Assembly (NCBI GenBank): GCA_002319885.1
Contig: DCFT01000087.1
Location: 102,912 to 166,911 of the forward strand
Reading direction: 5' to 3'
Length of the DNA: 64,000 nt
Source of the DNA: Bacteroidales bacterium UBA1797
Lineage (GTDB): Bacteria; Bacteroidota; Bacteroidia; Bacteroidales; VadinHA17
Shown here: one piece after another, positions 7,650 to 16,689 of the stretch
Numbering within the stretch: position 1 is the stretch's first letter
Layout: the number at the start of each line of letters is the position of its first letter
Made by a program: the position numbers and the translations under genes
The notes under the pieces: generated by a model
Told to the model about the DNA's origin: nothing
What the model saw: the letters and a program-made list of their open reading frames with translations, nothing else
Databases searched by the model: none

Positions 7650-8499
7650 CGGGAAAGGCGGAACAGGGAAATCAAGTATAAGTGCTGCCTTTGCCACATT
7701 GAACGGGGATGTTGTCCTTGCTGATTGTGATGTAGATGCAGCCAACCTCTATTTACTGTTTGACCCTTTTGTTGAAGAGGAAGAGGTTTACATAGCCGGA
7801 CACAAAGCTGTTATTGACTACTCCAAATGTACCAACTGCAAGATGTGTAAAGATTATTGCAGATTTGATGCCATATCTCTGAAAAACGATAAAATAGTTA
7901 TATCAGAAATATCATGTGATGGTTGTTTTCTTTGCTCACGAATTTGTCCGGAGAACGCTATAAGAATGGTTGCAAATGATAAAAGCCGTATGTATTCAGG
8001 ATCATTCCGCAATGGTAAAATGATTTATGGCAGGCTTGCACCCGGTGAAGAAAACTCAGGAAAACTTGTGAATATGGTACGATTAAAAGCTAAACAGCTT
8101 TCCGAAGAGAACGGGATGAATATCATTATACTCGACGGGCCTCCTGGCATTGGCTGTCCGGTAATTTCTACCATTACAGGTGTCAGCAAAGTAGTAATCG
8201 TCACCGAACCTACTATATCAGGGTTGGACGATCTGAAGAGAACTGTAGGTATTGTGCAAAAATTTAATTTATTGGCATACATTATAATCAATAAATACGA
8301 CCTTAACTTTTCATTGAGCGCTCAGATAAAAAAGTGGTGCAAAGAAAGTAATATCACCATGGCAGGTGAGTTGCCATTCGATAAAAATATTGTGGAAGCT
8401 ATGGTTCAGGGAAAAAGCATTACAGAATTTAATCCGGAAATTAATATCAGTAAAAAAATAAAAATAATATGGAACAAAATCATAAATCAAAAGACATGA
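7630..8499 (+). CDS. MinD-superfamily ATPase with inserted ferredoxin domain (second copy)
   Basis: This 289-residue paralogue begins MEIAVISGKGGTGKSS at 7630; the longer frame from 7510 runs through the preceding gene and has no family features. Ferredoxin motifs CTNCKMCKDYCRFDAI and CDGCFLCSRICPENAI sit near residues 70-115. LDGPPGIGCPV and VTEPTISGLDDL follow. It overlaps the first copy by 20 bases and the Mrp-type gene by 4 bases (ATGA), so the three ATPases form a coupled set. The role inferred is iron-sulfur or mixed-metal cluster transfer. Confidence 0.9.
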   Translation: MEIAVISGKGGTGKSSISAAFATLNGDVVLADCDVDAANLYLLFDPFVEEEEVYIAGHKAVIDYSKCTNCKMCKDYCRFDAISLKNDKIVISEISCDGCFLCSRICPENAIRMVANDKSRMYSGSFRNGKMIYGRLAPGEENSGKLVNMVRLKAKQLSEENGMNIIILDGPPGIGCPVISTITGVSKVVIVTEPTISGLDDLKRTVGIVQKFNLLAYIIINKYDLNFSLSAQIKKWCKESNITMAGELPFDKNIVEAMVQGKSITEFNPEINISKKIKIIWNKIINQKT

Positions 8500-9305
8500 G
8501 TAATTTATTTGAAAAGATCCCTATGGAAGGAGTTAAAAACATTATTGTTGTAGCATCGGGAAAAGGTGGAGTTGGCAAATCAACTGTAGCTGCAAACCTG
8601 GCTATCGCATTTGCACGTGATGGCTATAAGACAGCTTTGGTGGATGCGGATATCTATGGTCCGTCAATACCAAGAATGTTCGGCATAGAAGATGCTAAAC
8701 CCGATGTAACATCGTTTGGAGAGAAGGAAATTATGTTCCCGATTGATAAATTCGGGGTAAGTATCATGTCGATAGGGTTTTTTATTGACCGCAATCAGTC
8801 TCTTATCTGGAGAGGACCAATGGCTGCAAATGGGGTAACGCAACTTTTTGAAAACACACAGTGGGGCGATATTGATTATATGTTTGTCGACTTCCCTCCC
8901 GGAACGGGGGATATTCAGTTAACAACTATACAGAAACTCAGTATAGCCGGTGCAATTATTGTGACAACACCACAGGAGATAGCCCTTAATGATGCACGAA
9001 AAGCCACTTCAATGTTCACAAATCCCGATCTGAAAGTTCCTGTTTTGGGAATAATTGAAAACATGTCATGGTTCACACCTGAACAGCATCCTGAAGAAAA
9101 ATATTATATTTTCGGAAAAGGTGGCGGACATAAAATGGCAATAGAGTTCGACACAATGTTACTAGGCCAGATACCGCTGGTTTCAGAGGTGGGTGAAGCC
9201 GCTGAAAAAGGATTAAGTGTCTTCAGCCAGACAAACAAACTGGTAATAGATTCATTTGAAAAAATAGCCGGACTGATCATCTCAAAAACGGAAGACAGAT
9301 CCTGA
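8496..9305 (+). CDS. Mrp/NBP35-type iron-sulfur carrier ATPase
   Basis: The 269-residue protein has VVASGKGGVGKSTVAANLA (deviant Walker A), DADIYGPSIPRMFGI and VDFPPGTGDIQLT, the signatures of Mrp/NBP35 proteins that carry 4Fe-4S clusters. I place the start at 8496 because its ATGA overlaps the stop of the preceding gene; 8469 would add nine residues. The N-terminal MIP18-like domain of long Mrp proteins is absent. The usual CxxC near the C-terminus is not visible, so cluster binding may differ from canonical Mrp. It is the last gene of the plus-strand cluster. Confidence 0.88.
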   Translation: MSNLFEKIPMEGVKNIIVVASGKGGVGKSTVAANLAIAFARDGYKTALVDADIYGPSIPRMFGIEDAKPDVTSFGEKEIMFPIDKFGVSIMSIGFFIDRNQSLIWRGPMAANGVTQLFENTQWGDIDYMFVDFPPGTGDIQLTTIQKLSIAGAIIVTTPQEIALNDARKATSMFTNPDLKVPVLGIIENMSWFTPEQHPEEKYYIFGKGGGHKMAIEFDTMLLGQIPLVSEVGEAAEKGLSVFSQTNKLVIDSFEKIAGLIISKTEDRS

Positions 9306-9393
9306 ATATTATTCAGCGCTTAGTAACCCTTTTGTAAATATTATTGCTTTTATATTTTCGTGTTGAGTAAACAATTGCACGGATTAATGTGAC

Positions 9394-9436
9394 TATTGTT
9401 TGTAATAAAGGTTTTAATCTGCACTAACAAACAATA
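9394..9436. terminator. Possible stem-loop between convergent genes
   Basis: TATTGTTTGT (9394-9403) pairs exactly with ACAAACAATA (9427-9436) around a 23-base loop. It lies between the end of the Mrp-type gene and the end of the minus-strand MBL gene. The AT-rich stem makes a terminator role uncertain. The rest of 9306-9519 shows nothing I can assign. Confidence 0.35.
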
Positions 9437-9519
9437 ATAAAGGGTCGAGTAAAAAACTTTTTCAATGATTCAGTCATGCTATTAATCTTTACAGGCTATG
9501 GCCTAATAATAACAACAGG

Positions 9520-10299
9520 TCATAAATTATATATATTTCCGGTTTTCACCAGCGAATTACCAAAATTCTCATAGAAAGCCGTCAAAGCAGGAAGATCAGT
9601 ACAATGTGAAGGCAAAACATGTTTTACTTTATTATTTTTCAGATACCGTATTGTCTCTTTTGTCTGATGGTCAATACCCTTCAGATGGAACCCTCCCATT
9701 ATTCCAAAAAGACTGTCTATTCCTGTGACTTTTTTCGCATATTCAAGTGTATTAACAATTCCTGAATGTCCGCAACCTGTGACAACAAATAAGCCTTCAG
9801 GCAATATTAATGCTAGTGCGCTGTCATCCATTACATAATCCTGACTTCCGTCTTCAAAAACAAAAGAGGTTGTTTTTGATTCAAAATCGGTCAACCGGGG
9901 AATTTCCCCAAGGAATAATATTTTTTCTGATATTTTATAAGGTTTAACAGTGGTAACAATTTCAAATTTCCCTGCGAATTGATCTTTTGATTTTTTCAAC
10001 CCAATATAAGAATGATCCAATTTCCTGTAACGTTGAATAAAACAATCAGGGTGACAAAGCAATCTGCCGCCTGTGAGGTTCCATATTCCATCTCCATGGT
10101 CAAAATGACCATGACTTAATACAACCATATCTGTATTTGTCATACTGATCCTCATAGCCTCCGCATTTCTCAGGAACATCTCGCTCTGTCCTGTATCGAA
10201 AAGCAGTCTTTTCCCATCATGTTCAATAAAATATGACAGTCCGTGTTCAGCAGGTGTGTGTGAACCAGGATGATTGTCTGTAAGCACTGAAATTATCAT
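9520..10299 (-). CDS. MBL-fold metallo-hydrolase
   Basis: The 259-residue protein has the metallo-beta-lactamase metal motif HGHFDHGDG near residues 63-71, an early LLFDTGQSEMFLRN segment, VTGCGHSGIVNTL and a final SHCTDLPA. This pattern fits the COG1237 group, which includes enzymes annotated as dihydropterin-linked synthases in methanogens. Members of this group often sit near NifX, DUF5320 and MinD genes. It faces the cofactor cluster convergently, so it has its own promoter. The substrate cannot be told from sequence. Confidence 0.85.
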   Translation of the reverse strand: MIISVLTDNHPGSHTPAEHGLSYFIEHDGKRLLFDTGQSEMFLRNAEAMRISMTNTDMVVLSHGHFDHGDGIWNLTGGRLLCHPDCFIQRYRKLDHSYIGLKKSKDQFAGKFEIVTTVKPYKISEKILFLGEIPRLTDFESKTTSFVFEDGSQDYVMDDSALALILPEGLFVVTGCGHSGIVNTLEYAKKVTGIDSLFGIMGGFHLKGIDHQTKETIRYLKNNKVKHVLPSHCTDLPALTAFYENFGNSLVKTGNIYNL

Positions 10300-10474
10300 A
10301 AATATTTATCCTTTAATATTTTAGATATATACAGAGGAATAACCGGGATAAAAAAGGCAGCACTACACTTACAAAAATGACATCCTGGTGAGATTGTCAA
10401 TACACATTTCGTAAACATAAGAACCTATTTCTTTAATATTCCTGTTTCTGAATTAAATACAACAGGAATAAAAT

Positions 10475-11218
10475 CTATTTTACTTTACCCTGATTTTTTA
10501 CTGAATTCATAGCCTGATTGATGACTTCTTCGTCACCAAGATATTTTTTAGACTTAACATTTAACTTTTCGTCCAATTCATAAATCAATGGGATACCTGT
10601 TGGAATGTTTATTTTCAATATTTCTTCATCCGACAAATTGTCCAGATACTTAACCAAAGCTCTTAAACTATTTCCATGTGCTACAATTAAAACTTTTTGC
10701 TTATCGAATAAAGCCGGTTTAATGGTTTCGTTCCAATAAGGTAAAAATCGTTCAACAGTATCTTTTAAACATTCTGTTGCAGGTAATAGATTTTTGTCTA
10801 TTTTATTGTATTTCAATTCGTTGGATGGATGTCTCTTATCTTTAATATCCAATTGCGGAGGCCTGACATCATAACTTCTGCGCCAGAGTAATACCTGATC
10901 TTCACCATATTTCTGTGCAGTTTCAGCTTTATTCAAACCTTGCAGGTCGCCATAACTTTTTTCGTTTAATCTCCAGGTACGATAAACAGGTATCCAGGCA
11001 AGATCCATTTCATCCAATACATTCCAAAGGGTATGGATTGCCCTCTTCAATACTGAAGTGTAAACAACGTCGAAGGTAAAACCTTCTGCTTTAAGAAGTT
11101 TACCTGCACTTTTAGCTTCTTCTATCCCTTTCTCCGTCAAATCAATGTCAGTCCAGCCGGTAAAACGGTTTTCTTTGTTCCACTGACTTTCACCATGGCG
11201 TAACAGTACTAATTTCAT
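10475..11218 (-). CDS. gpmA: 2,3-bisphosphoglycerate-dependent phosphoglycerate mutase
   Basis: The 247-residue protein starts MKLVLLRHGESQWNKENRF with the catalytic RHG motif, then TGWTDIDLTEKG, and VAHGNSLRALVKYLD carrying the second active-site histidine. Length and motifs match GpmA, which interconverts 3- and 2-phosphoglycerate in glycolysis and gluconeogenesis. It is a lone minus-strand gene. A CAAATTTA at 11359-11366 reads as TAAATTTG on its strand and may be the -7 box. Confidence 0.93.
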   Translation of the reverse strand: MKLVLLRHGESQWNKENRFTGWTDIDLTEKGIEEAKSAGKLLKAEGFTFDVVYTSVLKRAIHTLWNVLDEMDLAWIPVYRTWRLNEKSYGDLQGLNKAETAQKYGEDQVLLWRRSYDVRPPQLDIKDKRHPSNELKYNKIDKNLLPATECLKDTVERFLPYWNETIKPALFDKQKVLIVAHGNSLRALVKYLDNLSDEEILKINIPTGIPLIYELDEKLNVKSKKYLGDEEVINQAMNSVKNQGKVK

Positions 11219-11554
11219 TTTCCATCAATATTTAATTTAACACTATAATAATGAACCTATTGCACTGACGATAAAGTCAAAAATCATATTCACATCTTTT
11301 ACTCTCACTGATCGGATACGATCAGTCACATTAAAAATACGACAATTTAAAACTGGTGCAAATTTAAATCATAAATGCACAAATGTTCAGATTAATCAGG
11401 ATATTCTTAAAATCTAAACCATCAATTAAATTGAATCTTAGTGGATAAAAAGGATTTAATGACCAAAAATGAAAGAACAGAAAGAACTATTTGTACCAAA
11501 CGATGTTTACATGATAGATATAGACTAAAGAAAAATTAATCCCGAGAATAAATA
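11219..11554. other. Divergent intergenic region between gpmA and the ETF-QO gene
   Basis: No gene is visible. The stretch holds a perfect 8-bp hairpin, ACTGATCG (11307-11314) GATA CGATCAGT (11319-11326), and a likely minus-strand -7 box at 11359-11366. If transcription of gpmA starts there, the hairpin lies in its 5' leader. Confidence 0.5.
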
Positions 11555-13213
11555 ATGAATGATATTGACTTCGTATCAACAGATGTGTTAATAATCGGAG
11601 GTGGTCCGTCAGGTTTAGCCACATCAATACATCTTGCTGATATACTAAAACAAAAAGGTGAGAACAAAAGAATACTTCTTGTGGAGAAAGGACGGGCCAT
11701 TGGAAGCCATATTTTATCAGGTGCAGTCATAAAACCGGCTGTTTTCAAAGAGTTGTTGCCTGGTACAGATTTTTCTGAAATTCCTTTCAACGCAAAGGTG
11801 ATCAAAGATAAAACTGTGTTTCTCACTGAAAAAAGAGCACTCACCCTTCCCTTTCATGTGCCTTATATGAACAATTCAGGCAATTATACTGCTTCACTTG
11901 GGGAGATTTGCAGGTACCTTGCGGGAATAGCAGAAGAAAAAGGTGTCGAAATATATACAGGGTTCGCTGTTGATGAAATACTGTATAAAGATGGAAAAGT
12001 AATTGGAGCACGGACTAAGGACACTGGTATTGATCACCTTGGGAACAAACTTGAAAATTTCCAGCCTGGCACAAGAGTTGAATCAAAAATCACAATTTTT
12101 GCAGAGGGAACAAGAGGCAGTCTGGCGAAAATGCTGATAAAAAAGTTTAATCTTACTAAAGACAGGAACGAACAGATTTACTCATTAGGCTGCAAAGAAT
12201 TATGGTCAGTGCCAGATGGAAATATTAAACCTGGCGAAATTTATCATACTATGGGATATCCGCTTCAGAATGATGAATTCGGAGGAGGTTTCATTTATGG
12301 TCTTAAAGAGAATAAGGTTGCTGTCGGCCTGGTTGTTGGGCTAGACTACAAGGATCCAACCTTTGATGTTCATGATGCATTCCAGATATGGAAAACAACT
12401 CCTCTGGTTTCAAAAATCCTGAAGGGTGGAAAATTCCTGGAATATGGTGCAAAGACACTTCCGGAAGGGGGCTATTATTCTGTACCTAAATTGTTTGTCG
12501 ATAATGCAATGATAGTTGGCGATAGCGCCGGTCTTGTTGCCATGCCGGCTTTGAAGGGTATACACCTGGCAATAAAATCAGGAATGCTTGCTGCACAAAC
12601 AGCTGCCGGAGCACTTTTAAGCAACGACACCTCCGAAAACTCACTTCAGACATATGAGAGACTTATAAACAACAGTTTTATAAAGCATGACTTGTTTCCT
12701 GTACGTAATTTCCGGCAGGCTTTTTCAAAAGGATTAATCGCCGGTGGTCTGCAATTTGGTACACAGTTAATAACAGGAGGAGCAGGATTCCTGGGACGAT
12801 TGAAAACTCTTCCCGATTATCTTACCACCTCTAAACTTAGTGAACTTAAGAAGAAACCTTTTAAAGAACGTTTTAAGGCAAAACTTGAATTTGATAAAAT
12901 TCTGACTTTTGATAAAGCAACCGATGTATATCATTCAGGAGTTCATCATGATGAGCAACAGGTTGTACATCTTCATATCAATGATCAGGAGAATTTCAAT
13001 GCTGTTAACATCGAAGAATATGGAGCTCCTGAACAATTCTTTTGTTCATCAGAAGTATATGAGCTCCACACAGACAAGGATGGGAAGAAAGAGTTAAGGA
13101 TTCATGCAGAAAACTGCATGCACTGCAAAACCTGTGATATAAAATCTCCGGGGAAAGGAATCACATGGGTAGTACCAAATGGCGGGAATGGACCTGACTT
13201 TCAAAATATGTAG
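11555..13213 (+). CDS. Electron transfer flavoprotein-quinone oxidoreductase
   Basis: The 552-residue protein has the FAD motif IIGGGPSGLATSIHLA at residues 12-27, GDSAGLVAMPALKGIHLA near residue 325, and a C-terminal cluster region with CSSEVYE followed by CMHCKTCDIKSPGKGITWVVP. These match ETF-ubiquinone oxidoreductase, a membrane-attached enzyme with FAD and one 4Fe-4S cluster that moves electrons from ETF to quinone. The fused ETF gene follows after 22 bases, so donor and acceptor are co-transcribed. No acyl-CoA dehydrogenase is in view. Confidence 0.93.
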   Translation: MNDIDFVSTDVLIIGGGPSGLATSIHLADILKQKGENKRILLVEKGRAIGSHILSGAVIKPAVFKELLPGTDFSEIPFNAKVIKDKTVFLTEKRALTLPFHVPYMNNSGNYTASLGEICRYLAGIAEEKGVEIYTGFAVDEILYKDGKVIGARTKDTGIDHLGNKLENFQPGTRVESKITIFAEGTRGSLAKMLIKKFNLTKDRNEQIYSLGCKELWSVPDGNIKPGEIYHTMGYPLQNDEFGGGFIYGLKENKVAVGLVVGLDYKDPTFDVHDAFQIWKTTPLVSKILKGGKFLEYGAKTLPEGGYYSVPKLFVDNAMIVGDSAGLVAMPALKGIHLAIKSGMLAAQTAAGALLSNDTSENSLQTYERLINNSFIKHDLFPVRNFRQAFSKGLIAGGLQFGTQLITGGAGFLGRLKTLPDYLTTSKLSELKKKPFKERFKAKLEFDKILTFDKATDVYHSGVHHDEQQVVHLHINDQENFNAVNIEEYGAPEQFFCSSEVYELHTDKDGKKELRIHAENCMHCKTCDIKSPGKGITWVVPNGGNGPDFQNM

Positions 13214-13235
13214 CATTAAAAGGAAGATTTAGAAA

Positions 13236-15179
13236 ATGGCTTTAACAATAATAAGTTTAATAAAACAAGTTCCTCTCCCGAGTGAAATGAGGATGGGTGA
13301 AGACGGGTTAATGGACCGGACAAAAGCAAAATCAATAATAAATATTGATTGCCAGTTTGGTCTTGAAGCCGGATTACAATTGAAAAAACAATATCCCGAT
13401 TCGAGATTAATTGTATGCTCAATGGGGCCAAAATCATTTGAAAACGCACTCAGAAAGGCAATCTCGATGGGTTATGATGATGCATTTCTCTTATCCGACC
13501 GTAAACTTGGCGGTAGCGATACTTATGCAACAGGGCTTGCTCTCTCTACTATGCTTAAACATCTGGGATTCACCAAAAATTCAAAAGATCCCTTTATAAT
13601 ATTAGCCGGTCGTCAGACAAGTGATGGTGATACGGCACATGTCCCGTCGCAGGTTGCCGAAAGTATTGGAATACCACAGGCTACTTTTGTTGAGAGTGTA
13701 AAAGCAGACGGACAGGGTAATGTTATTGCAAAAAGAATAATTGAAGGAGGCTTCCAGATGTTGAAACTGCCAATGCCATGCGTCATTTCCATGACTCCAA
13801 CAGGCATTCCACCACGCAAGTCATCTTTAATCGGGGCAATTAAGGCAAGAGCTCTGAACATTACAACATTTGGCATCGACGATATTGGGCTGGGAACTGA
13901 GAAAATAGGCTTGAACGGGTCTCCTACCATAGTTGTTAAAGTGGTGAATATCGGGAGTGAACGACCTCCAATAAAAATGTCAGAAGGGCACAGTGAAAAG
14001 TCATTGGTCGATAACTTTATTGCTAATTTTAAGATCGGCGTAAACACTCTTGAGAAAAAAGAAAAAGAGGAGAGAAAAGAAACTGAACGTCCGGATTTCC
14101 CTGAAAAAGACTTCCGCAATGGATCAAGAGGAATCCTTACCTGGGCGGAGATAACAAATGGAAAGATTTCAAGACCATCACTGGAGCTTCTGACGCCCGC
14201 GAGAAAACTGGCAACAACACTTGGAAATGACACACGGGTGTTGACATTGGTTATTGGAAAAAATGTCAGACTTTTCGCCAGAACATTGATTGAACATGGT
14301 TCTGATGAAGTTATACTTGTTGAAAATGACAGGCTTGAAGAGTACATGGTCATGCCATTTGCATCAATTTTTGCACAGGTCATAAAAGAGAGAAAACCTG
14401 AAATAGCCCTTTTTGCGGCAACCACATCAGGCCGTGAGCTTGCTCCCAGGATAGGGATGAAAACCGATAGTGGGGTAACTGCTGATTGTACCGGACTCGA
14501 AATTGGGGAATATATCGACAAAAAAGAAAAGGTTATTTACGCACCAATTCTTGAATCGAGGCGCCCCACATACGGTGAAAGTAAACTCGCAACCATTCTC
14601 GGTTTTGTTTGCCCTCAGATATCAACTGCCAGGGCAGGTACATTTGAAATACCAAAACTAATGGAAGGCCGACAAGGTAATATTTCAGAATTTAAGCCTG
14701 TTCTGGATGAGAAGGACTTTGTTGTTGAAATCCTGCAAACTGAAAGAGGTGAAGGAGGAATGCAGAATCTCTTTGATGCTGACATAGTTGTTTCCGGCGG
14801 AAGAGGGACTACAGTCGATAATCTTAAATTAGTTAAAGAACTTACTGAAGCCTTGAGATACCAGGGAATTAAAGCCGAATGGGCCAGCAGCAGGCCTGTC
14901 GTTGATGATGGAATAGTTGAATATGCCAGACAGATAGGTCAAACCGGGAAGACTATCCGTCCTAAAGTATATATTGCAGTGGGCGTCTCCGGAGCAATAC
15001 AGCACTTAGCCGGCATGAAAGAATCTGAAATAATTATTGCCATTGATCACAACCCGAAAGCACATATCTTTCATAATGCTGATTTTGGCATTGTTGGCGA
15101 ATACACCGACATATTGCCCGAGTTGATAGAAAGAGTTAAAGCCGGATTTACCTTCGGAATTGAAGCTAATAAAAATTAG
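13236..15179 (+). CDS. Fused electron transfer flavoprotein, EtfB-EtfA
   Basis: The 647-residue protein joins both ETF subunits. Residues 1 to about 265 are EtfB-like (SLIKQVPLPSE, ALRKAISMGYDDAFLLSD, AGRQTSDGDTAHVP). A charged linker rich in Glu and Lys lies near 270-290. The rest is EtfA-like, with SGGRGTT, SRPVVDDG, VGVSGAIQHLAGM and AIDHNPKAHIF forming the FAD site. ETF takes electrons from dehydrogenases and gives them to ETF-QO, whose gene is directly upstream. The subunits are usually separate genes; the fusion fixes a 1:1 ratio. Both halves look intact. Confidence 0.93.
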   Translation: MALTIISLIKQVPLPSEMRMGEDGLMDRTKAKSIINIDCQFGLEAGLQLKKQYPDSRLIVCSMGPKSFENALRKAISMGYDDAFLLSDRKLGGSDTYATGLALSTMLKHLGFTKNSKDPFIILAGRQTSDGDTAHVPSQVAESIGIPQATFVESVKADGQGNVIAKRIIEGGFQMLKLPMPCVISMTPTGIPPRKSSLIGAIKARALNITTFGIDDIGLGTEKIGLNGSPTIVVKVVNIGSERPPIKMSEGHSEKSLVDNFIANFKIGVNTLEKKEKEERKETERPDFPEKDFRNGSRGILTWAEITNGKISRPSLELLTPARKLATTLGNDTRVLTLVIGKNVRLFARTLIEHGSDEVILVENDRLEEYMVMPFASIFAQVIKERKPEIALFAATTSGRELAPRIGMKTDSGVTADCTGLEIGEYIDKKEKVIYAPILESRRPTYGESKLATILGFVCPQISTARAGTFEIPKLMEGRQGNISEFKPVLDEKDFVVEILQTERGEGGMQNLFDADIVVSGGRGTTVDNLKLVKELTEALRYQGIKAEWASSRPVVDDGIVEYARQIGQTGKTIRPKVYIAVGVSGAIQHLAGMKESEIIIAIDHNPKAHIFHNADFGIVGEYTDILPELIERVKAGFTFGIEANKN

Positions 15180-15265
15180 CCATTTTTCCCTGGTTCATCA
15201 TAATTCCTTACAATAAATTGTTAAACAGCCTGATACCTGCATCTGAATACTTCTCTGACTTATCA

Positions 15266-15733
15266 TTACTGTCTTAATCTTTCTATTGTATTGTGTTTTA
15301 ACACCCTGTCTTTTACAACCAGGGGAGTTACCGGAGCTTTCGATTTTGAATTGAAGATCATATCGTGACCAAGGCATAATCCCATCATTATATTGAGTTC
15401 TGTACTCTTTTCTTCAAGGTATTTTGCCTGACCTGCCGGATTGCAGGATATTCCTTTATATCCCGGAACAAGATCGTTGAATGGTACCTTTCCGTACTTA
15501 CAATTGACTTTTTCAACAGTAAATCCGGCTGCTGTCAGAATTTCTTCCAGGTGCCCCGCTTCATTATTAAATATAGTACAATTGGCTATTCCGATCCTAT
15601 TAATTCCAGACTCGCCGGCATATTCAATTATTTCCTGAATCCTGTCCAGGAAAGGGTCGAGGGAATCTTCAGCAATTTTCAGTATATTCTTATCATGTTC
15701 ATTATATAAAACAGTAAAATCAGTATCTTCCAT
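15266..15733 (-). CDS. DUF1847 domain-containing protein
   Basis: The 155-residue protein has the DUF1847 signals SCNPAGQAKYLEEKSTELN and MMGLCLGHDMIFNSKSKAP, with conserved cysteines in NCTIFN, VNCKYGKV, SCNP and GLCLGHD. The family is presumed metal-binding and of unknown function; many members start with a cysteine-rich segment that is missing here. It is nine bases downstream of the OsmC gene and shares its strand, so they are probably one transcript. Confidence 0.8.
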   Translation of the reverse strand: MEDTDFTVLYNEHDKNILKIAEDSLDPFLDRIQEIIEYAGESGINRIGIANCTIFNNEAGHLEEILTAAGFTVEKVNCKYGKVPFNDLVPGYKGISCNPAGQAKYLEEKSTELNIMMGLCLGHDMIFNSKSKAPVTPLVVKDRVLKHNTIERLRQ

Positions 15734-15741
15734 ATCTTATT

Positions 15742-16164
15742 TTATGATTCAATTACTTTTATCTCAGAGGTAAGTTCCATAGCTTTTTTATACACAGCGC
15801 TGACGCCGCAGTATTTCTCTTCTGATAATCCGACTGCTTTCTTCAGTTTATCCATTGGCAGGTTTTTGCCGGTAAATTCGTAAATAACATGCATTTTAAA
15901 GAAATGCTTTGGAAATTCTTCAGTCAGGTCACCCTCCACGCTTACATTAAATTTTTCCACTTCAACCTTCATTTTCTGAAGAATTGAAATTACATCCATA
16001 GCAGTACATCCTCCAAGAGCTGCCAGCATAAATGGCTTTGGCCGTGGTCCTCTGTTTTCGCCTCCAACACGCGGGTCAGCATCAATGATAATTTTATATC
16101 CATTAATTTCTGATTCAAAAGCCATGTTACTGAGCCATTTTGTATTTACAATTTCTTTTGTCAT
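15742..16164 (-). CDS. OsmC/Ohr family peroxidase-like protein
   Basis: The 140-residue protein has ALGGCTAMDVISILQKM near residue 50 and EKYCGVSAVYKKA near residue 118, placing the two active-site cysteines of the OsmC family, thiol peroxidases that reduce organic hydroperoxides. The start MTKEIVNTKWLSNMAFESEI is normal for the family. Its neighbours are DUF1847 and a thiol/peroxide gene set, which fits a stress role. Specific activity is not proven by sequence. Confidence 0.88.
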   Translation of the reverse strand: MTKEIVNTKWLSNMAFESEINGYKIIIDADPRVGGENRGPRPKPFMLAALGGCTAMDVISILQKMKVEVEKFNVSVEGDLTEEFPKHFFKMHVIYEFTGKNLPMDKLKKAVGLSEEKYCGVSAVYKKAMELTSEIKVIES

Positions 16165-16340
16165 AATTTAATTATATTAAAACAATGCAAATTTACGGTT
16201 AATAAACCGCATAATATCTTCTACTTCCGGTTAATCCATTTCATTTCTTCGCATTCGTCTTCAAAGGTAATTCCTGCCACCTTGAGTTGGATTTAAAGGG
16301 AGAATACTGAAGTATCTCATTAATATTGATAACCGGTATA

Positions 16341-16628
16341 TCAAATTTTATCGGTCTCGACAATCTTTGCCAGTATCTCAGCATAAGGAATAAACAGGTA
16401 TTTCCTGCCTTCAAATTCAGTCTCAGTACCAATATGCTCTTTATATAGTACCCGGTCGCCGACGGAAATTTCGATATTCTCAATGGTACTTATTGCGACG
16501 ACTTTTCCTATGGATTGTTTTTCTACGGCGGAATCGGGAATTATTATACCCGAGATTGTTTTCTGTTCCTTTTTATCATCAGCAATTTCAAGGAGTACAT
16601 TTTGATTTACAGGTTGTAATTCGTTCAT
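16341..16628 (-). CDS. groES: Co-chaperonin GroES
   Basis: The 95-residue protein has the GroES layout: PVNQNVLLEI, KTISGIIIPDSA (mobile-loop region), KGKV-like SIGKVVAI, VGDRVLYKE and KYLFIPYAEILAKI. It would cap GroEL rings during folding. No groEL is adjacent; neighbours are OsmC and a glutaredoxin fusion, so this may be a stand-alone or secondary GroES, or the main copy may be elsewhere in the genome. Confidence 0.85.
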   Translation of the reverse strand: MNELQPVNQNVLLEIADDKKEQKTISGIIIPDSAVEKQSIGKVVAISTIENIEISVGDRVLYKEHIGTETEFEGRKYLFIPYAEILAKIVETDKI

Positions 16629-16689
16629 TTTAAATAAGTTTTATTATAAACACAATGATTATTTAGTTATTTTTCTAATTTTCAAAGAG

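Noticed and set aside
2516..9305. A nitrogen-fixation (nif) cluster
   Set aside because: NifX-type domains alone are not specific; no nifH, nifD, nifK, nifE, nifN or full nifB is present.
9520..10299. Beta-lactamase resistance gene
   Set aside because: The MBL motif fits the COG1237-type hydrolases near cofactor clusters; there is no signal peptide.
13613..14521. Long antisense open frame in the ETF fusion
   Set aside because: It is an out-of-frame shadow of the strongly conserved ETF gene, with no family features.
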